A DNA stretch of 64,000 nucleotides from Neocallimastix lanati (nom. inval.) (taxonomy: Eukaryota > Neocallimastigomycota > Neocallimastigomycetes > Neocallimastigales > Neocallimastigaceae), in NCBI GenBank assembly GCA_016946835.1, contig JACVTC010000021.1, forward strand, positions 1,082,501 through 1,146,500. Reading direction: 5' to 3'. Below the pieces are notes generated by a model. The model saw nothing but the letters and a program-made list of their open reading frames with translations. It did no database searches and was not told the origin of the DNA. Of the stretch, positions 34,531-46,701 are shown in pieces. Positions within the stretch are counted from its first letter, which is position 1. Each line of letters begins with the position of its first letter. The translations under genes and the position numbers were made by a program.

Positions 34531-34544
34531 CAGTAACTTCAGAT

Positions 34545-34617
34545 ATCCAAATAGTGTAGTGTTTATCACGTTTGCTTTACACGCAAAAGGTCTCCGGTTC
34601 GAACCCGGGTTTGGGTA
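34545..34617 (+). tRNA. tRNA-Val (TAC), variant copy
   Basis: Acceptor ATCCAAA/TTTGGGT with discriminator A, D arm GTG..CAC, anticodon arm TTTGC-TTTACAC-GCAAA (anticodon TAC), T arm TCCGG-TTCGAAC-CCGGG. B box GGTTCGAACCC is intact. The D loop has GT where copy 45143-45215 has the usual GG (position 19), which would weaken the G19-C56 contact. A T-run follows at 34626. All elements in 4072-34530 lie upstream of it. It may be a working gene of lowered quality or an early relic. Confidence 0.85.
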
Positions 34618-34777
34618 TAGGTTAGTTTTTTTATATTTTATATGTTTTTTTTTTGTTTTTTTTTTTTATATATATATATATATTTTTTACATTTTTTATA
34701 TATATTCTTTTACCAATGGAGAAAAAAAAATTTTTTTTTAAATATAATAATAATTATTATTATAATATAATAGTTAG
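34618..34777. other. Short AT-rich spacer
   Basis: T-runs that can serve as Pol III terminators (34626-34632, 34646-34672), then simple AT sequence up to the MITE target duplication. No gene seen. Confidence 0.6.
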
Positions 34778-35918
34778 GGGTGTGGGGCATTTCGCCAAAT
34801 TGCATTTCGCCAAGTTGCGTTTCGCCAAATTGAGAATTATTAAATAAATAAATAAATAAATAAATTTAAATATTTTTAATATTGATGTATTTATAATTAT
34901 GAAGTAAATATTTAAATATTAAAAAAATTTTTTTCATATATAAATAGCTTTACAAATATCTGTTTAAATAAATAATAAATTGATAAATAATAAATAAAAA
35001 AAAAATAATAATAAAATAAACAATATAGTAATATAATTAATAAAAAAAATAATAATATAAACACTATTACTATAATATTAAAATATATAATAATAATTTT
35101 TTTAATAGTAAAAATTATTTTAAAAAGAGAATAAATGAATAAATACAATAATTATTAAAGTATTTTTAATCTTTATTAGATTAGGTTAGCTTAAAAACAT
35201 TAAAATATATTTTTATGATAAAATATTATTATTTTAAAAATATATTTTTATAATTAAAGTATTGCTATAATATTATTTTTTTTACAAAATATTAAAATAT
35301 ATCTTTATAATTAAATTTATTTTTATAATTAAATATTTTAAATAATTATTTTATTACTATTTTACAAAATATTAAAATATATCTTTATAATTAAATATTA
35401 TAAATTATTATTTTATTACTATTTTACGAAATATTAAAATATATAATAATAATTTTTTTAATAGTAAAAATTATTTTAAAAAGAGAATAAATGAATAAAT
35501 ACAATAATTATTAAAGTATTTTTAATCTTTATTAGATTAGGTTAGCTTAAGAACATTAAAATATATTTTTATGATAAAATATTATTATTTTAAAAATATA
35601 TTTTTATAATTAAAGTATTGCTATAATATTATTTTTTTACAAAATATTAAAATATATCTTTATAATTAAATTTATTTTTATAATTAAATATTATTAATAA
35701 TTATTTTATTTTAAAAAATATCTATAATTAATTATAAAATATAATAAAAACAAGTTTAAAAAAATTATTTTGAATTTTTATTTATTTAAAAAAATTATTT
35801 TGAATTTTTATTTATTTATTCATTCATTTACTTATATCAATAAGCCATTTGTCGAAATGCAACTTGGGGAAATGCAACATTTTGATAATACGCCACTTGG
35901 CGAAATGCAACTCCCCCA
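34778..35918. mobile_element. hAT-like MITE (1141 bp) with 8-bp target duplication
   Basis: ATAGTTAG flanks both sides (34770-34777 and 35919-35926). The ends are inverted and built of the motif GCATTTCGCCAA: three copies at the left end (34786-34834), two to three at the right (35841-35910, as TTGGCGAAATGC). Termini GGGTGTGGGGC and TGGGGGAGTTGC on the reverse. No transposase frame. Eight-base duplications fit the hAT superfamily, but the ends do not show a standard hAT terminus, so the family is inferred. Confidence 0.78.
35075..35692. repeat. Internal direct repeat of the MITE
   Basis: 35075-35337 and 35431-35692 are almost identical, offset about 356 bp. Both contain TTAGATTAGGTTAGCTTAA. 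A partial third unit lies between them (35341-35430). Confidence 0.85.
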
Positions 35919-35926
35919 ATAGTTAG

Positions 35927-36279
35927 TGTGTAGAAGCCAATTCTTTTTTTTTTTTTTTTTTATCATATGATTTATTTGAGCTAATCCTTAAATACTTTTT
36001 ATAAACTAATAAATATCTAGATATAATCAATATAATTAATATTTAATGGAATATTCATAATCTAATGTTATTAATGGAATTAAATATTAAAACTATAAAT
36101 TATAACATTTGGGTATAATGAAAATGTGGGGAATGTACCTATTATTAATATTTTTTAATTCCTATAATAATTATAAATATATGTTAATATGATATTATTC
36201 ATATATATATTTTTTATAAAAAAATAATATAATTTATCATAATTTAATTTTATATTATATTTTTTATTATTATTATTAT

Positions 36280-36336
<57 letters not shown>

Positions 36337-37868
36337 AAATAGAATCTATTAATAGAAAAAAAAATTATTTAAATATTATCATTTTAATAGTCTATTAATT
36401 AAAAAAAAAAAAAAAAAAAAGCTATTTATCTCAGTTAATCAATTTTAGTCATATTAATATATTAATATAAATATTAAATTTTATATTTATATAATTTCAT
36501 CAAAAATATTTGATAGATAAGATTTAATTATTATTTATATAATAATAAAAAGTAAATCATATTATTATATTAGTTAATTAAACAAAATAGTAAATAATAA
36601 ATCATAAATTTCAAAACATTGATAAATAGTTTGTAAAATATATATATATATATATATATATATTTTAAACAAGATTATTAAAGACATCTGATAAGTTACT
36701 CCTAAACAAATTTAATAATTTATATTTTATTCATTTTTATTTATTTATATTTAATTTTTAAATAAATAAAAGACAATTCATATTTATTCAATGTTGATTA
36801 AAAATAATTTAATAAAAAAAAAAAATTATAAAATAAACTTGGATTTTTGGTTTACATTAATATTATATTATATTTTATTTTATATTTATATTTTATTTTT
36901 TATTCTTTTAATATATTATATATATTTATATTTATTTTTTTTCTTTTTTATTAATAAGATTAATTTCTTTAACTAAAATGTTATTTTTATCAATATTTAA
37001 AAATTGAAGAAAAAAATAATTGGAAAACCAAAAATTATTATCATCATTATTATTTTATTTTGAATATTTATATTATTATTATTATTATTATATATTTTTA
37101 TTATAATTTTGAATATTAATAATAATATTATTATAACTATGAATATTATAGCTATTTTATTATTGTTACTTATTATTAATGATTTATTTATATATGTTAT
37201 ATGAATTAATTATTAATAGATTATTTGTACAATAATAAAATTAAAAAATAAATAAATATATATATATATATTTTTTTTTTTTATTGTAATTTTTAATTTC
37301 ATTATTATTATTAGTATTAATAATATTAGTATTTATATAAATATATTTATATTTATAATTAATTTTAAATTTTTTATATTATTAATATATATTATTTAAT
37401 AGACGTTGTTAGCTATTACATAATATATATTTTAACATAGTACTTTTATAATAAATATATATCTTATATAACTAAATATATTCTTTATATATAATAATAA
37501 AAAAAATAAAATAATAATAATTATATAATTTATCTTTAAAATTGTAAACTAAATTATTATATACTTTAATTTATTATTATATTACATCAAAGAAAAAATT
37601 ATATTTTTTATTATTATAAAAAAAACTTATAAATTCTTTATTTTTTTTTGTTTGTTTGTTTGTTTAAATTGATATTTATAATTAGTTTATTAATACATAA
37701 AATTTTTTTATTTTATTTTCGATAATTCGATTGTTATTATTATATTAGATTATATTATTTAATTATTATTACTTTATTAATGATTTGTTTTTTTCTTTTG
37801 GTATATTAATTTATTATTATTATTATTGTATTTTTACTCAACTTTTTTTTTTTTTTTAAATTTACTAC
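35927..37868. other. AT-rich intergenic region
   Basis: No gene seen. Contains T-runs (about 50 at 36283-36335), (TA)n at 36640-36662 and 37257-37270, and TTA-rich simple sequence. The short frame at 36791-36976 is low-complexity. This is downstream of the rhomboid gene. Confidence 0.6.
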
Positions 37869-39022
37869 TTATTCATAATTAGCACACCAGTCCTTATAAT
37901 CAATACAATTAATATATTTACACCATTTACATGGATGATCATCAGAATAGAAGGTACGGAAAACCCAGAAGAAGGCATAGGTGGTAATGAAAATAGAAGC
38001 AATCATAGATCCTCTCTTAATCTTAAGATCTAATTTACTAAATGAAATAGTGGGTATGAAAATTAAGCCAGTTAAAATACCAGAGATAAAACCACCAACA
38101 TGTGCTGAATTATCGATAAAATGAATTAAGCCAACAGCAAATGAGGAAATAATAACAAGTAACATTTTAACTAATTCTCTCCAAGGATTAATAATTAGTT
38201 TCCAACTTTGGAATAAATCAAGGAAAAGACAACCAAGAAGGCCTATTGTTATTAATAGTATTAATAGTAATAGTAGTATTAGTATTAGTATTAGTATTAG
38301 TATTGTTATTGTTATTATATTATTATGTTTTTTTTAATTAATAATTAATTAATAAACTTTTCATTTATTATCTTTATTTTTATTTTATTAATAATTACCA
38401 TATAAAGCACCAGAACAACCAACACTAGGTAATTTATTGTTTGAACCACCAAAAGCAAAACCAAATATACCCGTAGCTATATAAATAATACCAATTCTCC
38501 ATGAACCATAATCTCTTTCCATATCAAATCCAGTTCTAACTTGGAACAATAAATTAAATACAATATGTAATACACCAGCGTGTAAAAAGATTGCGGTTAT
38601 AAAACGATACCATTGTTTTGGTTCATCACCCTGTTTCATTCCCATACCACAGAAATCACTTAAAGTACAATAATTATTACCATTATTATCCACAACACTA
38701 CCTTTAATACCATTTACACAATTAAATGTTGAATTTGATGGGTAAAGTTCTTTCATACATAGTGAATATTTAGCACCCATGTGAATTAAAACCTATTTAT
38801 TAAAAAATAAAAAAAATTAAAGTTAAAAATACGATAAAAATGCAATAATTTATTAATATTATTATAAACATATGAATCATTAAACTAAAAAATTATTATA
38901 ATAATTATTAATAATATTTATATTATTTCTTTCTTCTTTATTATAATCAACATAGATATATATAATGAATGAAGAAAAAAATAAACTTTCTAAATTTTTA
39001 TTACTACTACTACTACTACTAC

Positions 39023-39082
<60 letters not shown>

Positions 39083-39142
39083 TATTATTATTACTATTAT
39101 TATTATTACTATTATTATTATTATTACTATTACTATTATTAC

Positions 39143-39185
<43 letters not shown>

Positions 39186-39900
39186 TATTAATCCATAAGA
39201 AATTACATACAGTTGAATCTGGACCAATCATTAAATTATTCTTTATTGGAGATATTGGAGAACCATTATTTTTCATGTTAAGAATCATACCGACAATTAA
39301 TAAAAATACTTGAATTGCTGTTACAACAGTCATAAAATATGGCTTATGAGGATGCATTTGTTCAAGTTGCCTACGGACTTCTGGGTCATATAAAACGGTT
39401 GGAACTCTATTAATTTCATCCTTTTTATGGGTTGGTTTATTACTACTTGAAGCAGCTGCTTCTGGTCTTTTAATATTATCACCGTATAAACCATCAGTAT
39501 CTTCTAATTTCGTATAATAAGCATTTTCATTAAATCTGTTATCATTATTATATAATGGAAGTGCTTCAGCTGGACGTGGCTTTCTTCTTATAGTAGTTGA
39601 GATATTACTTCTTGTTGTTTTTCTTCTGCCAATTGTTTTAGATTGACCTAATTTACTATTTTCTGCACTTTCTGCAGCATTAATTTTTCTGATAGTATCA
39701 TTTCTTTGAAAATATGAAATACCCACTGGTCTACTTTTACTGACTTCAGTATCTTCAGCATTAATCCAATGCCAAGCACCAGTTCCAGCTCTATTTATTG
39801 TCTTTTTTGCAGAAGTAGCACTTCTTTGAATTGTTTTAAAAGTTGTGGTTGTACTTCTTTGAATTGTTTTAAAGGTTGTACCTCTTCTTATATTACTCAT
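37869..39900 (-). CDS. Rhomboid intramembrane serine protease, three exons
   Basis: Exons 39900-39211, 38792-38399 and 38242-37869 give 485 residues. Introns are GTATGT...TAG (39210-38793) and GTAATT...TAG (38398-38243), phases 0 and 1. The basic N-terminal 185 residues (repeats of TTFKTIQRS) should face the cytosol. TM1 is 188-207. The loop has MIGPDS and WYRFITAIFLHAGVLHIVFN (291-310). The catalytic Ser is in GCSGALYG (Ser357) and the His in NSAHVGG (His409). A Cys-rich tail (PCKWCKY..C....WC) follows. The exon joins restore the family motif STVLIHMGAKY and SGALYGLLG, which fixes them. Rhomboids cut membrane proteins within the bilayer; the substrate here is unknown. Arrangement (long N-terminus, Cys-rich L1 loop) is typical of fungal secretory-pathway rhomboids. 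Confidence 0.92.
38990..39186. repeat. TTA/CTA trinucleotide array inside rhomboid intron 1
   Basis: About 65 units of TTA with scattered CTA. It lies wholly in the 418-bp first intron (38793-39210), so the poly-Leu, poly-Tyr and poly-Asn frames over it are not proteins. Confidence 0.92.
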
Positions 39901-40260
39901 TTTTTTTTTATTATTTTTTATTTATAAATTTCTTTTTTTTTTTTTAATTTAGAATACAAAATTTTTGTTTAATTAATATATTTATATTTTATATTTATTT
40001 ATTATTTACAAAAATAAAATTTTTTTATTTTTCTTTTTTATAATTAAATTATTAATTTTATTATTTTTATATTCAATTTCTCTATTTTAAAATTTTTCTT
40101 TTTTCAAAAAAAAAAAAAGAAAAAAGGAAATATTTATTCTCTTTTAATTTTTTATATATATATATATTTTTTTTTATTATAATAATATTTTAATAATTTA
40201 AAAAGAAAAATAAAAATATATATTTTTTTATTATTACTATTAAAAAATTTAATTATTATT
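39901..40260. other. Upstream region of the rhomboid gene
   Basis: Homopolymer-rich promoter-side DNA (T- and A-tracts near 39930, 40100 and 40165). No distinct box recognised. Confidence 0.4.
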
Positions 40261-41460
40261 ATTTAATTATTTATTACTCTTTTATTATTATTTATTATTT
40301 ATTATTTATTATTCAATTATTTATTATTTATTATTTATTATTTATTATTTATTATTCAATTATTTATTATTTATTATTTATTATTTATTTTTTATTATTC
40401 AATTATTTATTATTTATTATTTATTATTTATTATTTATTATTTATTATTTATTATTCAATTATTTATTATTTATTATTTATTATTTATTATTTATTATTT
40501 ATTATTTATTATTTAATATTTATTATTTATTATTTATTATTAATAAATACTCTTTTTATTATTTATTATTAATTATTTATTATTCAATTATTTATGATTT
40601 ATTATTTATTATTTATTATTTATTTTTTAATATTTATTATTTATTATTTATTATTAATAAATACTCTTTTTATTATTTATTATTTATTATTTATTATTTA
40701 TTATTTATTATTCAATTATTTATTATTTATTATTTATTATTTATTTTTTAATATTTATTATTTATTATTTATTATTCAATTATTTATTATTTATTATTTA
40801 TTATTTATTATTTATTATTTATTATTTATTATTTATTATTTATTATTTATTATTTATTATTTATTATTTATTATTTATTATTAATTATTTATTATTTATT
40901 ATTTATTATTTATTATTTATTTTTTAATATTTATTATTTATTATTTATTATTAATAAATACTCTTTTTTATTATTTATTATTTATTATTTATTATTTATT
41001 ATTAATAAATACTCTTTTTATTATTTATTATTTATTATTTATTATTTATTATTTATTATTTATTATTTATTATTTATTATTTATTATTTATTATTTATTA
41101 TTAATAAATACTCTTTTTATTATTTATTATTTATTATTTATTATTTATTATTTATTATTAATAAATACTCTTTTTATTATTTATTATTTATTATTTATTA
41201 TTAATAAATACTCTTTTTATTATTTATTATTTATTATTTATTATTTATTATTTATTATTTATTATTTATTATTTATTATTTATTATTTATTATTTATTAT
41301 TTATTATTTATTATTTATTATTTATTATTTATTATTTATTATTTATTATTTATTATTTATTATTTATTATTTATTATTTATTATTTATTATTTATTATTT
41401 ATTATTTATTATTTATTATTTATTATTTATTATTTGTTATTTATTATTTATTATTCAATT
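40261..41460. repeat. (TTATTTA)n 7-bp microsatellite, left arm
   Basis: About 1.2 kb of TTATTTA units. A higher-order pattern is visible: the words TTATTCAATTA and TTAATAAATACTCTTTTTATTA break the array repeatedly (for example 40546, 40653, 40951, 41000, 41100, 41156, 41201). Confidence 0.92.
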
Positions 41461-43263
41461 ATTTAAAAAATATTTTTGTATCCAAAAAAATTCAATTTTT
41501 AATTGTTGTATAGTTTTAATATATTCCACAATCAATGTATTTCATATGAATGTATCAAATATATTAAAAACTATATATTCATGTGATATATATTTTTATT
41601 GATACAATATAATAATAATATATATGAATACATATGAATAAAAAAATTGAATATATTTTAAATGATATTTGGAAGAATTGATGATTTAAAATAATAATAA
41701 AAATAAAAATAAAATAAATATTGAATAAAAAAAATATTAATAAAAATACATATAAAATTTGTTATTGTAGAAATTTATCTTAAACAAATGGTCATTCAAT
41801 TTTCTCATTTTAAAAGTTTTTGAATATTCTTAAAATGAATAAAAAAAAAAAAAAAAATTCAAATATTTTGTTTAAATAAATTATAAATTAATTTATCCAA
41901 TTAACCAATGATCGTTGAGTATTATTGTAAATCATTATAAATTAAATATTGCAAAAAAAAATTTTTTTTTTAATTAACAGAAAATACTTTAAATTTAAAT
42001 AAATAAGTGAATAAATAATTATATTAATAAATCATTAACAATGTAAATACTACTACAAAAGTATATTTAATTTTAGAAACAAAATTGAATTGATTATCAT
42101 AATCAATTCAATAAATAATTATAAAAAAAATATATATATATAAATAGGAATAATACAAAAATGTAAAATTATTAAATTGGTAAACTTGTAAATAAACATA
42201 AGATACCCTAATACTTACTAAAACATAGTAAATGAAAATTCACTTTATCCTTTCATCATATCATAAAAGATTATGATGAAAGGATAAAAAAAATAAAAAA
42301 ATAAAAAAAAATTAAATGAATATTTTGAATAATAATTAAATAAATTTGTTATAAACATTTAATTATAGAATATCATAGAATATTCTTTTAAATCTATTAT
42401 ATTGATTAATAGCATAAAAAAACTTTTTTCGGAAGTTTCTTTTGATTCAATTATTAAACATATAATTATTTATTTATTTATATTTATATATTAATTTATC
42501 TATATTTATATTATTTATCTATTAATATATTAATTAAAAAAATAATTTAATAAGAATAATTAATTTTTTTTTTATATTCATTTTATATTTATATTTACAA
42601 TTAAAATTAAAATTAAAATTAAAATTAATTATGGATTTATGAAGTCTATTCTATTCTATTATTATATTTATTAACTATTCTATTCTATTATTACATTTAT
42701 TAACTATTCTCTATTATTATTATATTTATTAACTATTCTATTCTATTATTACATTTATTAACTATTTAATACTTTACCATTTATTTGATTTGTATTTTTT
42801 CCTTTATTTCATTTTATTGCCATTGTTATGAAATTAGGCATGACCTCCTCATTTCAAGTAAGTTGCTATGACCATTATTCTATTTTTTCTCTATTTAATT
42901 TCATAATTCATTAAATTTTACATCACTTTCTTTTAATTTTATACTCAAATGTTGTATTTCAATTATTTGTAAATTTATTGACCTATTTTTTTTTTTTTTT
43001 TTTTTTTTTGTTTTTTTTATTTATGTTATAAAATATATACTTAATGTTATTTTACTATTAAGAAAAAACTTTTATATTATTCTTTATTATCATTAATCAT
43101 TAATTATTATTATTATCATCATAAATAACATTAATAATTTTATTATTACCATTTTTACTATATATATATTAATTATTGAAAATATTAAGGAGTTATAAAT
43201 CTTAATAGTTCTTCACATCAGATAGAGGTAATTCCAATATATAAATTATGACATTATTTTAAT
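41461..43263. other. Spacer between two mirror microsatellites
   Basis: No coding sequence seen. Contains a 17-bp perfect hairpin (42244-42288), a tandem of TTAACTATTCTATTCTATTATTACATTTA units (about 42640-42765), AAAATT repeats (42600-42628) and a slightly GC-richer patch (42825-42880) of unknown meaning. Confidence 0.5.
42244..42288. repeat. Perfect 17-bp inverted repeat
   Basis: TTTATCCTTTCATCATA (42244-42260) pairs with TATGATGAAAGGATAAA (42272-42288) around an 11-nt loop. An A-rich tract follows. Could be a terminator-like hairpin or a transposon footprint; nothing decides. Confidence 0.85.
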
Positions 43264-44215
43264 TATAGATAATAAATAATTAAATAATAAATAATAAATA
43301 ATAAATAATAAATAATAAATAATAAATATAAATAATTAAATAATTAAATAATAAATAATAAATAATAAATAATTAAATAATAAATAATTAAATAATTAAA
43401 TAATAAATAATAAATAATAAATAATAAATAATAAATAATAAATAATAAATAATTAAATAATTAAATAATAAATAATAAATAATAAATAATAAATAATAAA
43501 TAATAAATAATTAAATAATAAATAATAAATAATAAATAATAAATAATTAAATAATAAATAATAAATAATAAATAATAAATAATAAATAATTAAATAATAA
43601 ATAATTAAATAATTAAATAATAAATAATAAATAATAAATAATAAATAATAAATAATAAATAATTAAATAATAAATAATAAATAATAAATAATAAATAATA
43701 AATAATAAATAATAAATAATAAATAATAAATAATAAATAATAAATATTAAATAATAAATATTAAATATTAAATAATAAATAATAAATAATAAATAATAAA
43801 TAATAAATAATAAATAATAAATAATAAATAATTAAATAATAAATAATAAATAATAAATAATAAATAATAAATAATAAATATAAATAATAAATAATAAATA
43901 AATAAATAATAAATAATAAATAATAAATAATAAATAATAATAATATATAATTAATAATTGAATAATAAATAATAAAAAGAAAAAGAGTTTTAAAAATTCA
44001 AAATTAATTATAAAAAAATTAGGAAAAAAAAGGAGAAAAGAGTAACTAAAAAAAACATGTAACAGAAAATAAATAATAATAATAATAAAAAAACTAATAA
44101 ATAATAAATAATAAATAATTAAATAATAAATAATAAATAATTAAATAATAAATAATAAATAATAAATAATAAATAATAAATAATAAATAATAAATAATTT
44201 AATAATAAATTTTGT
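43264..44215. repeat. (TAAATAA)n 7-bp microsatellite, right arm
   Basis: Mostly AATAAAT units (43264-43950 and 44093-44205), the reverse complement of the left array. A less regular stretch with AAAAGAAAAAG lies at 43960-44090. Confidence 0.92.
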
Positions 44216-44220
44216 TAAAA

Positions 44221-45130
44221 ATCAAGATTATTATATAATTATATAATAATACTAATATAAACTTAATTTAATATAAAAATGTATATATATAAATTTATTC
44301 CACCATATGACGTCACATGCATTTATACTTTTAAAAATGTACTTTTTTAAACTTAAATAAAGTGTTAATAATAATTATTAATACAAAACAATATTTAAGG
44401 TATTATTTTGTCTTTATGTCTTTTCTATCGATAATCGTTTAATAAATATAAATATATATTATATATTAAATATAAAATAACATATATATATATAATTAAA
44501 TAATATAAAATAATTATTATAACAAATAAATAATAAATATAAAATACTAATAAAAAATAAAATAAGAAAAATAAATATAAAATATAATATATAAATAATA
44601 AATATAAAATTATAATAAATAAATAATAAATATAAAATTATAATAAATAAATAATAAATATAAAATACTAATTAAAAATAAAATAAGAAAATACTTGTTA
44701 CAATATGTGAATTTATATATTAAATGAATCTAGAATAATAATAATATAAATTATTAATATAAACATAATATAATGTAATTAATTAAAAGTAATCTAGAAC
44801 AAGCCACATTTTTAGTATAAATAGATGTAAATTTCATTATGTAGAACATAGCTAATAACCTATTCATATTTATCATAAATAACCTCATTAATAAAACTTC
44901 ATATAAAATAACAATACTAATTAAAAATAAAATATGAAATATAAAATAATAAATAATAACAAATAATAAACAATTAAATAATGAATATAAAATAAAAAAT
45001 AATAGACTCATATCATTAAAGCATTCTTTTATAAATAAATAAATTCAAAGTTTAATTTCATCATTATCATTATTCTTAATAATTTGTATAAATAAAAATA
45101 AAAATTTAATAATTCTTATTTTTATGAATA
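44221..45130 (+). repeat. Decayed LTR-like region beside the tRNA-Val gene
   Basis: Two promoter-like words resemble those of the LTRs: GCATTTATACTTTT (44320, minus sense) and AGTATAAATAGATGTAA (44814, plus sense, like the B/M LTRs). No clear TG...CA ends. 45020-45140 resembles 50200-50297 beside the third tRNA copy. I infer one or more old solo LTRs. Confidence 0.35.
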
Positions 45131-45142
45131 AAAAAACCATCA

Positions 45143-45215
45143 TACCCAAACCCGGGTTCGAACCGAAGACCTTTTGCGTGTAAAGCAAACGTGATAACCA
45201 CTACACTATTTGGAT
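45143..45215 (-). tRNA. tRNA-Val (TAC), best copy
   Basis: Same tRNA as 34545-34617 with the standard GG in the D loop and a TTCGG-TTCGAAC-CCGGG T arm (one G-T pair). Anticodon TAC in TTTACAC. A and B boxes are intact and a T7 run follows within about 14 bp on the minus strand. No LTR sits at the target position upstream, and the flank reads GAAACTTCAGAT instead of CAGTAACTTCAGAT. Confidence 0.9.
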
Positions 45216-45474
45216 ATCTGAAGTTTCAAATTTTTGGTTCTTATTATCTAAAAATGTTTTACTAACTGAAACGTTTTTTTGTTTGTTACAAATATTAGTG
45301 GATTTAAAATTGAAATTCACTAATAGATCAATTGAAATTTAATTTTATTATTGACATTTTTTCGATTTTTATTATATATATAAATATTAAAAATGATAAA
45401 TAATTAGAAATAAAAGGGTTTGGACTATTTTAATTAGATAATTCAATTTAATTTAACCCTTATGAAATTAATAA

Positions 45475-45990
45475 AAATAAATCGAAGAAAAATGACGATA
45501 GCTCTTCATATAATAGAAATTTCCCTCTAAAATTATAACTAATATTATAATCATTAAAAAGCTACACTCAAAATCTACAATTATTAATTTCAACACATTT
45601 GGACCACTAGAACACGAGATATTAGACTTTAAAGAATTTTAAAAAAATAATTTATTATTTAAATGAATCCTAAATAAAAAAATTAGTATGTTATATAGAT
45701 AAAATCTTTAATGTGGAATTTTATATTACTAATTTTTATAAACAAAAATAAAAAATTAAATTATACAAAATTAGTAATTGATAATAATTTATATTACTTT
45801 AAATAATTTTAATAGTTTTAGATAAATTAGTATAATATTTATTAATAATAGTTAGCAAAATAATTTCTAAACTATACTAAGGAATTCTTTAAATTCTAAA
45901 GATTTCAAAAAAGACTTTTAATTAGTTTTAATATCTTAAATCATTTTATTTTTAAATTGTTTTATTATTAAATTATTTTATTCTTAAATT
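45475..45990. repeat. Dispersed repeat P, copy 1
   Basis: Aligns with 51905-52385: shared words ATAAATCGAAGAAAAATGACGATA, CATTTGGACCACTA, AGTTTTAGATAAATTA and CTTTTAATTAGTTTTA, roughly 75 percent alike. It lies upstream of tRNA-Val copies in both places, so it may be part of a duplicated tRNA locus or an old LTR. Confidence 0.65.
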
Positions 45991-46179
45991 GTTTTATTAA
46001 TAATTATATAGTTATTTTATTAAAAAATTCTTATCAATATTATTTTATTATAATACTATGCTATATTGTTTTTTTAATTAAAGCTCCAGATTAAAAATAT
46101 AAAACAACAATATGGTTTTAATTCTAAAATATATCAAAAACTATATACAAAATAAACCCTAAAAATAGTGAATATTATG

Positions 46180-46320
46180 AATGAAAACAACTGAATGGTT
46201 AAACGAAATGAAGCGAATGAAGACGAGTGAGAGATCGAGCACGTAACGTAGTGAAGATGTGTAGTAGAGGGTCGAGATCAAACGAGAATGAGCGAAATGT
46301 AGTCAATGAGGTTGTTGAAT
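46180..46320. other. GC- and purine-rich island
   Basis: Rich in GAGCG, CGAG, GTAACGTAG and GAATGAG words in a region otherwise above 85 percent AT. No frame, tRNA or repeat match recognised. Possibly a remnant of fossil element M's leader or of a gene. Confidence 0.35.
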
Positions 46321-46701
46321 TGAAATATATAGTTAATATACATGTATATATATATTAAGATTGAATGTATTATTTAATTATATTGTTAATTATTATTTTT
46401 AGATTAGTATAAAAAGGAATTGAAATTCCATTCATTAAAATCTTTTTAATATTATTAACCCATTAAACTTAAATAACATCATTTAATTAATTATAGTAAT
46501 AATAATTCTTACTGTTAATCTTAACTTATTATTAATTATTGAATTAAAGATTCTAATAAAACATAAATTTTTAAATATTGAATTTCTTAATTAATTTATA
46601 AAACTTTGAGTATATTAATTTATTTTAATTTTATTTAATTGTTATAATTAATAAAAATATCTCGATCTGACCAATGTAACTCTAGCTAATTTTTTCAAGA
46701 C

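Noticed and set aside
38965-39313. Poly-Leu, poly-Tyr and poly-Asn frames
   Set aside because: They lie on the (TTA)n array inside rhomboid intron 1, with clear splice sites on both sides.
40594-40884. 96-residue frame in the microsatellite
   Set aside because: Pure simple-sequence translation.
42825-42880. Possible snoRNA or small RNA in the GC-richer patch
   Set aside because: No C/D or H/ACA boxes in the right arrangement.
44305-44320. TGACGTCA palindrome as a CRE/ATF promoter site
   Set aside because: A single 8-mer in a decayed region with no gene in reach.
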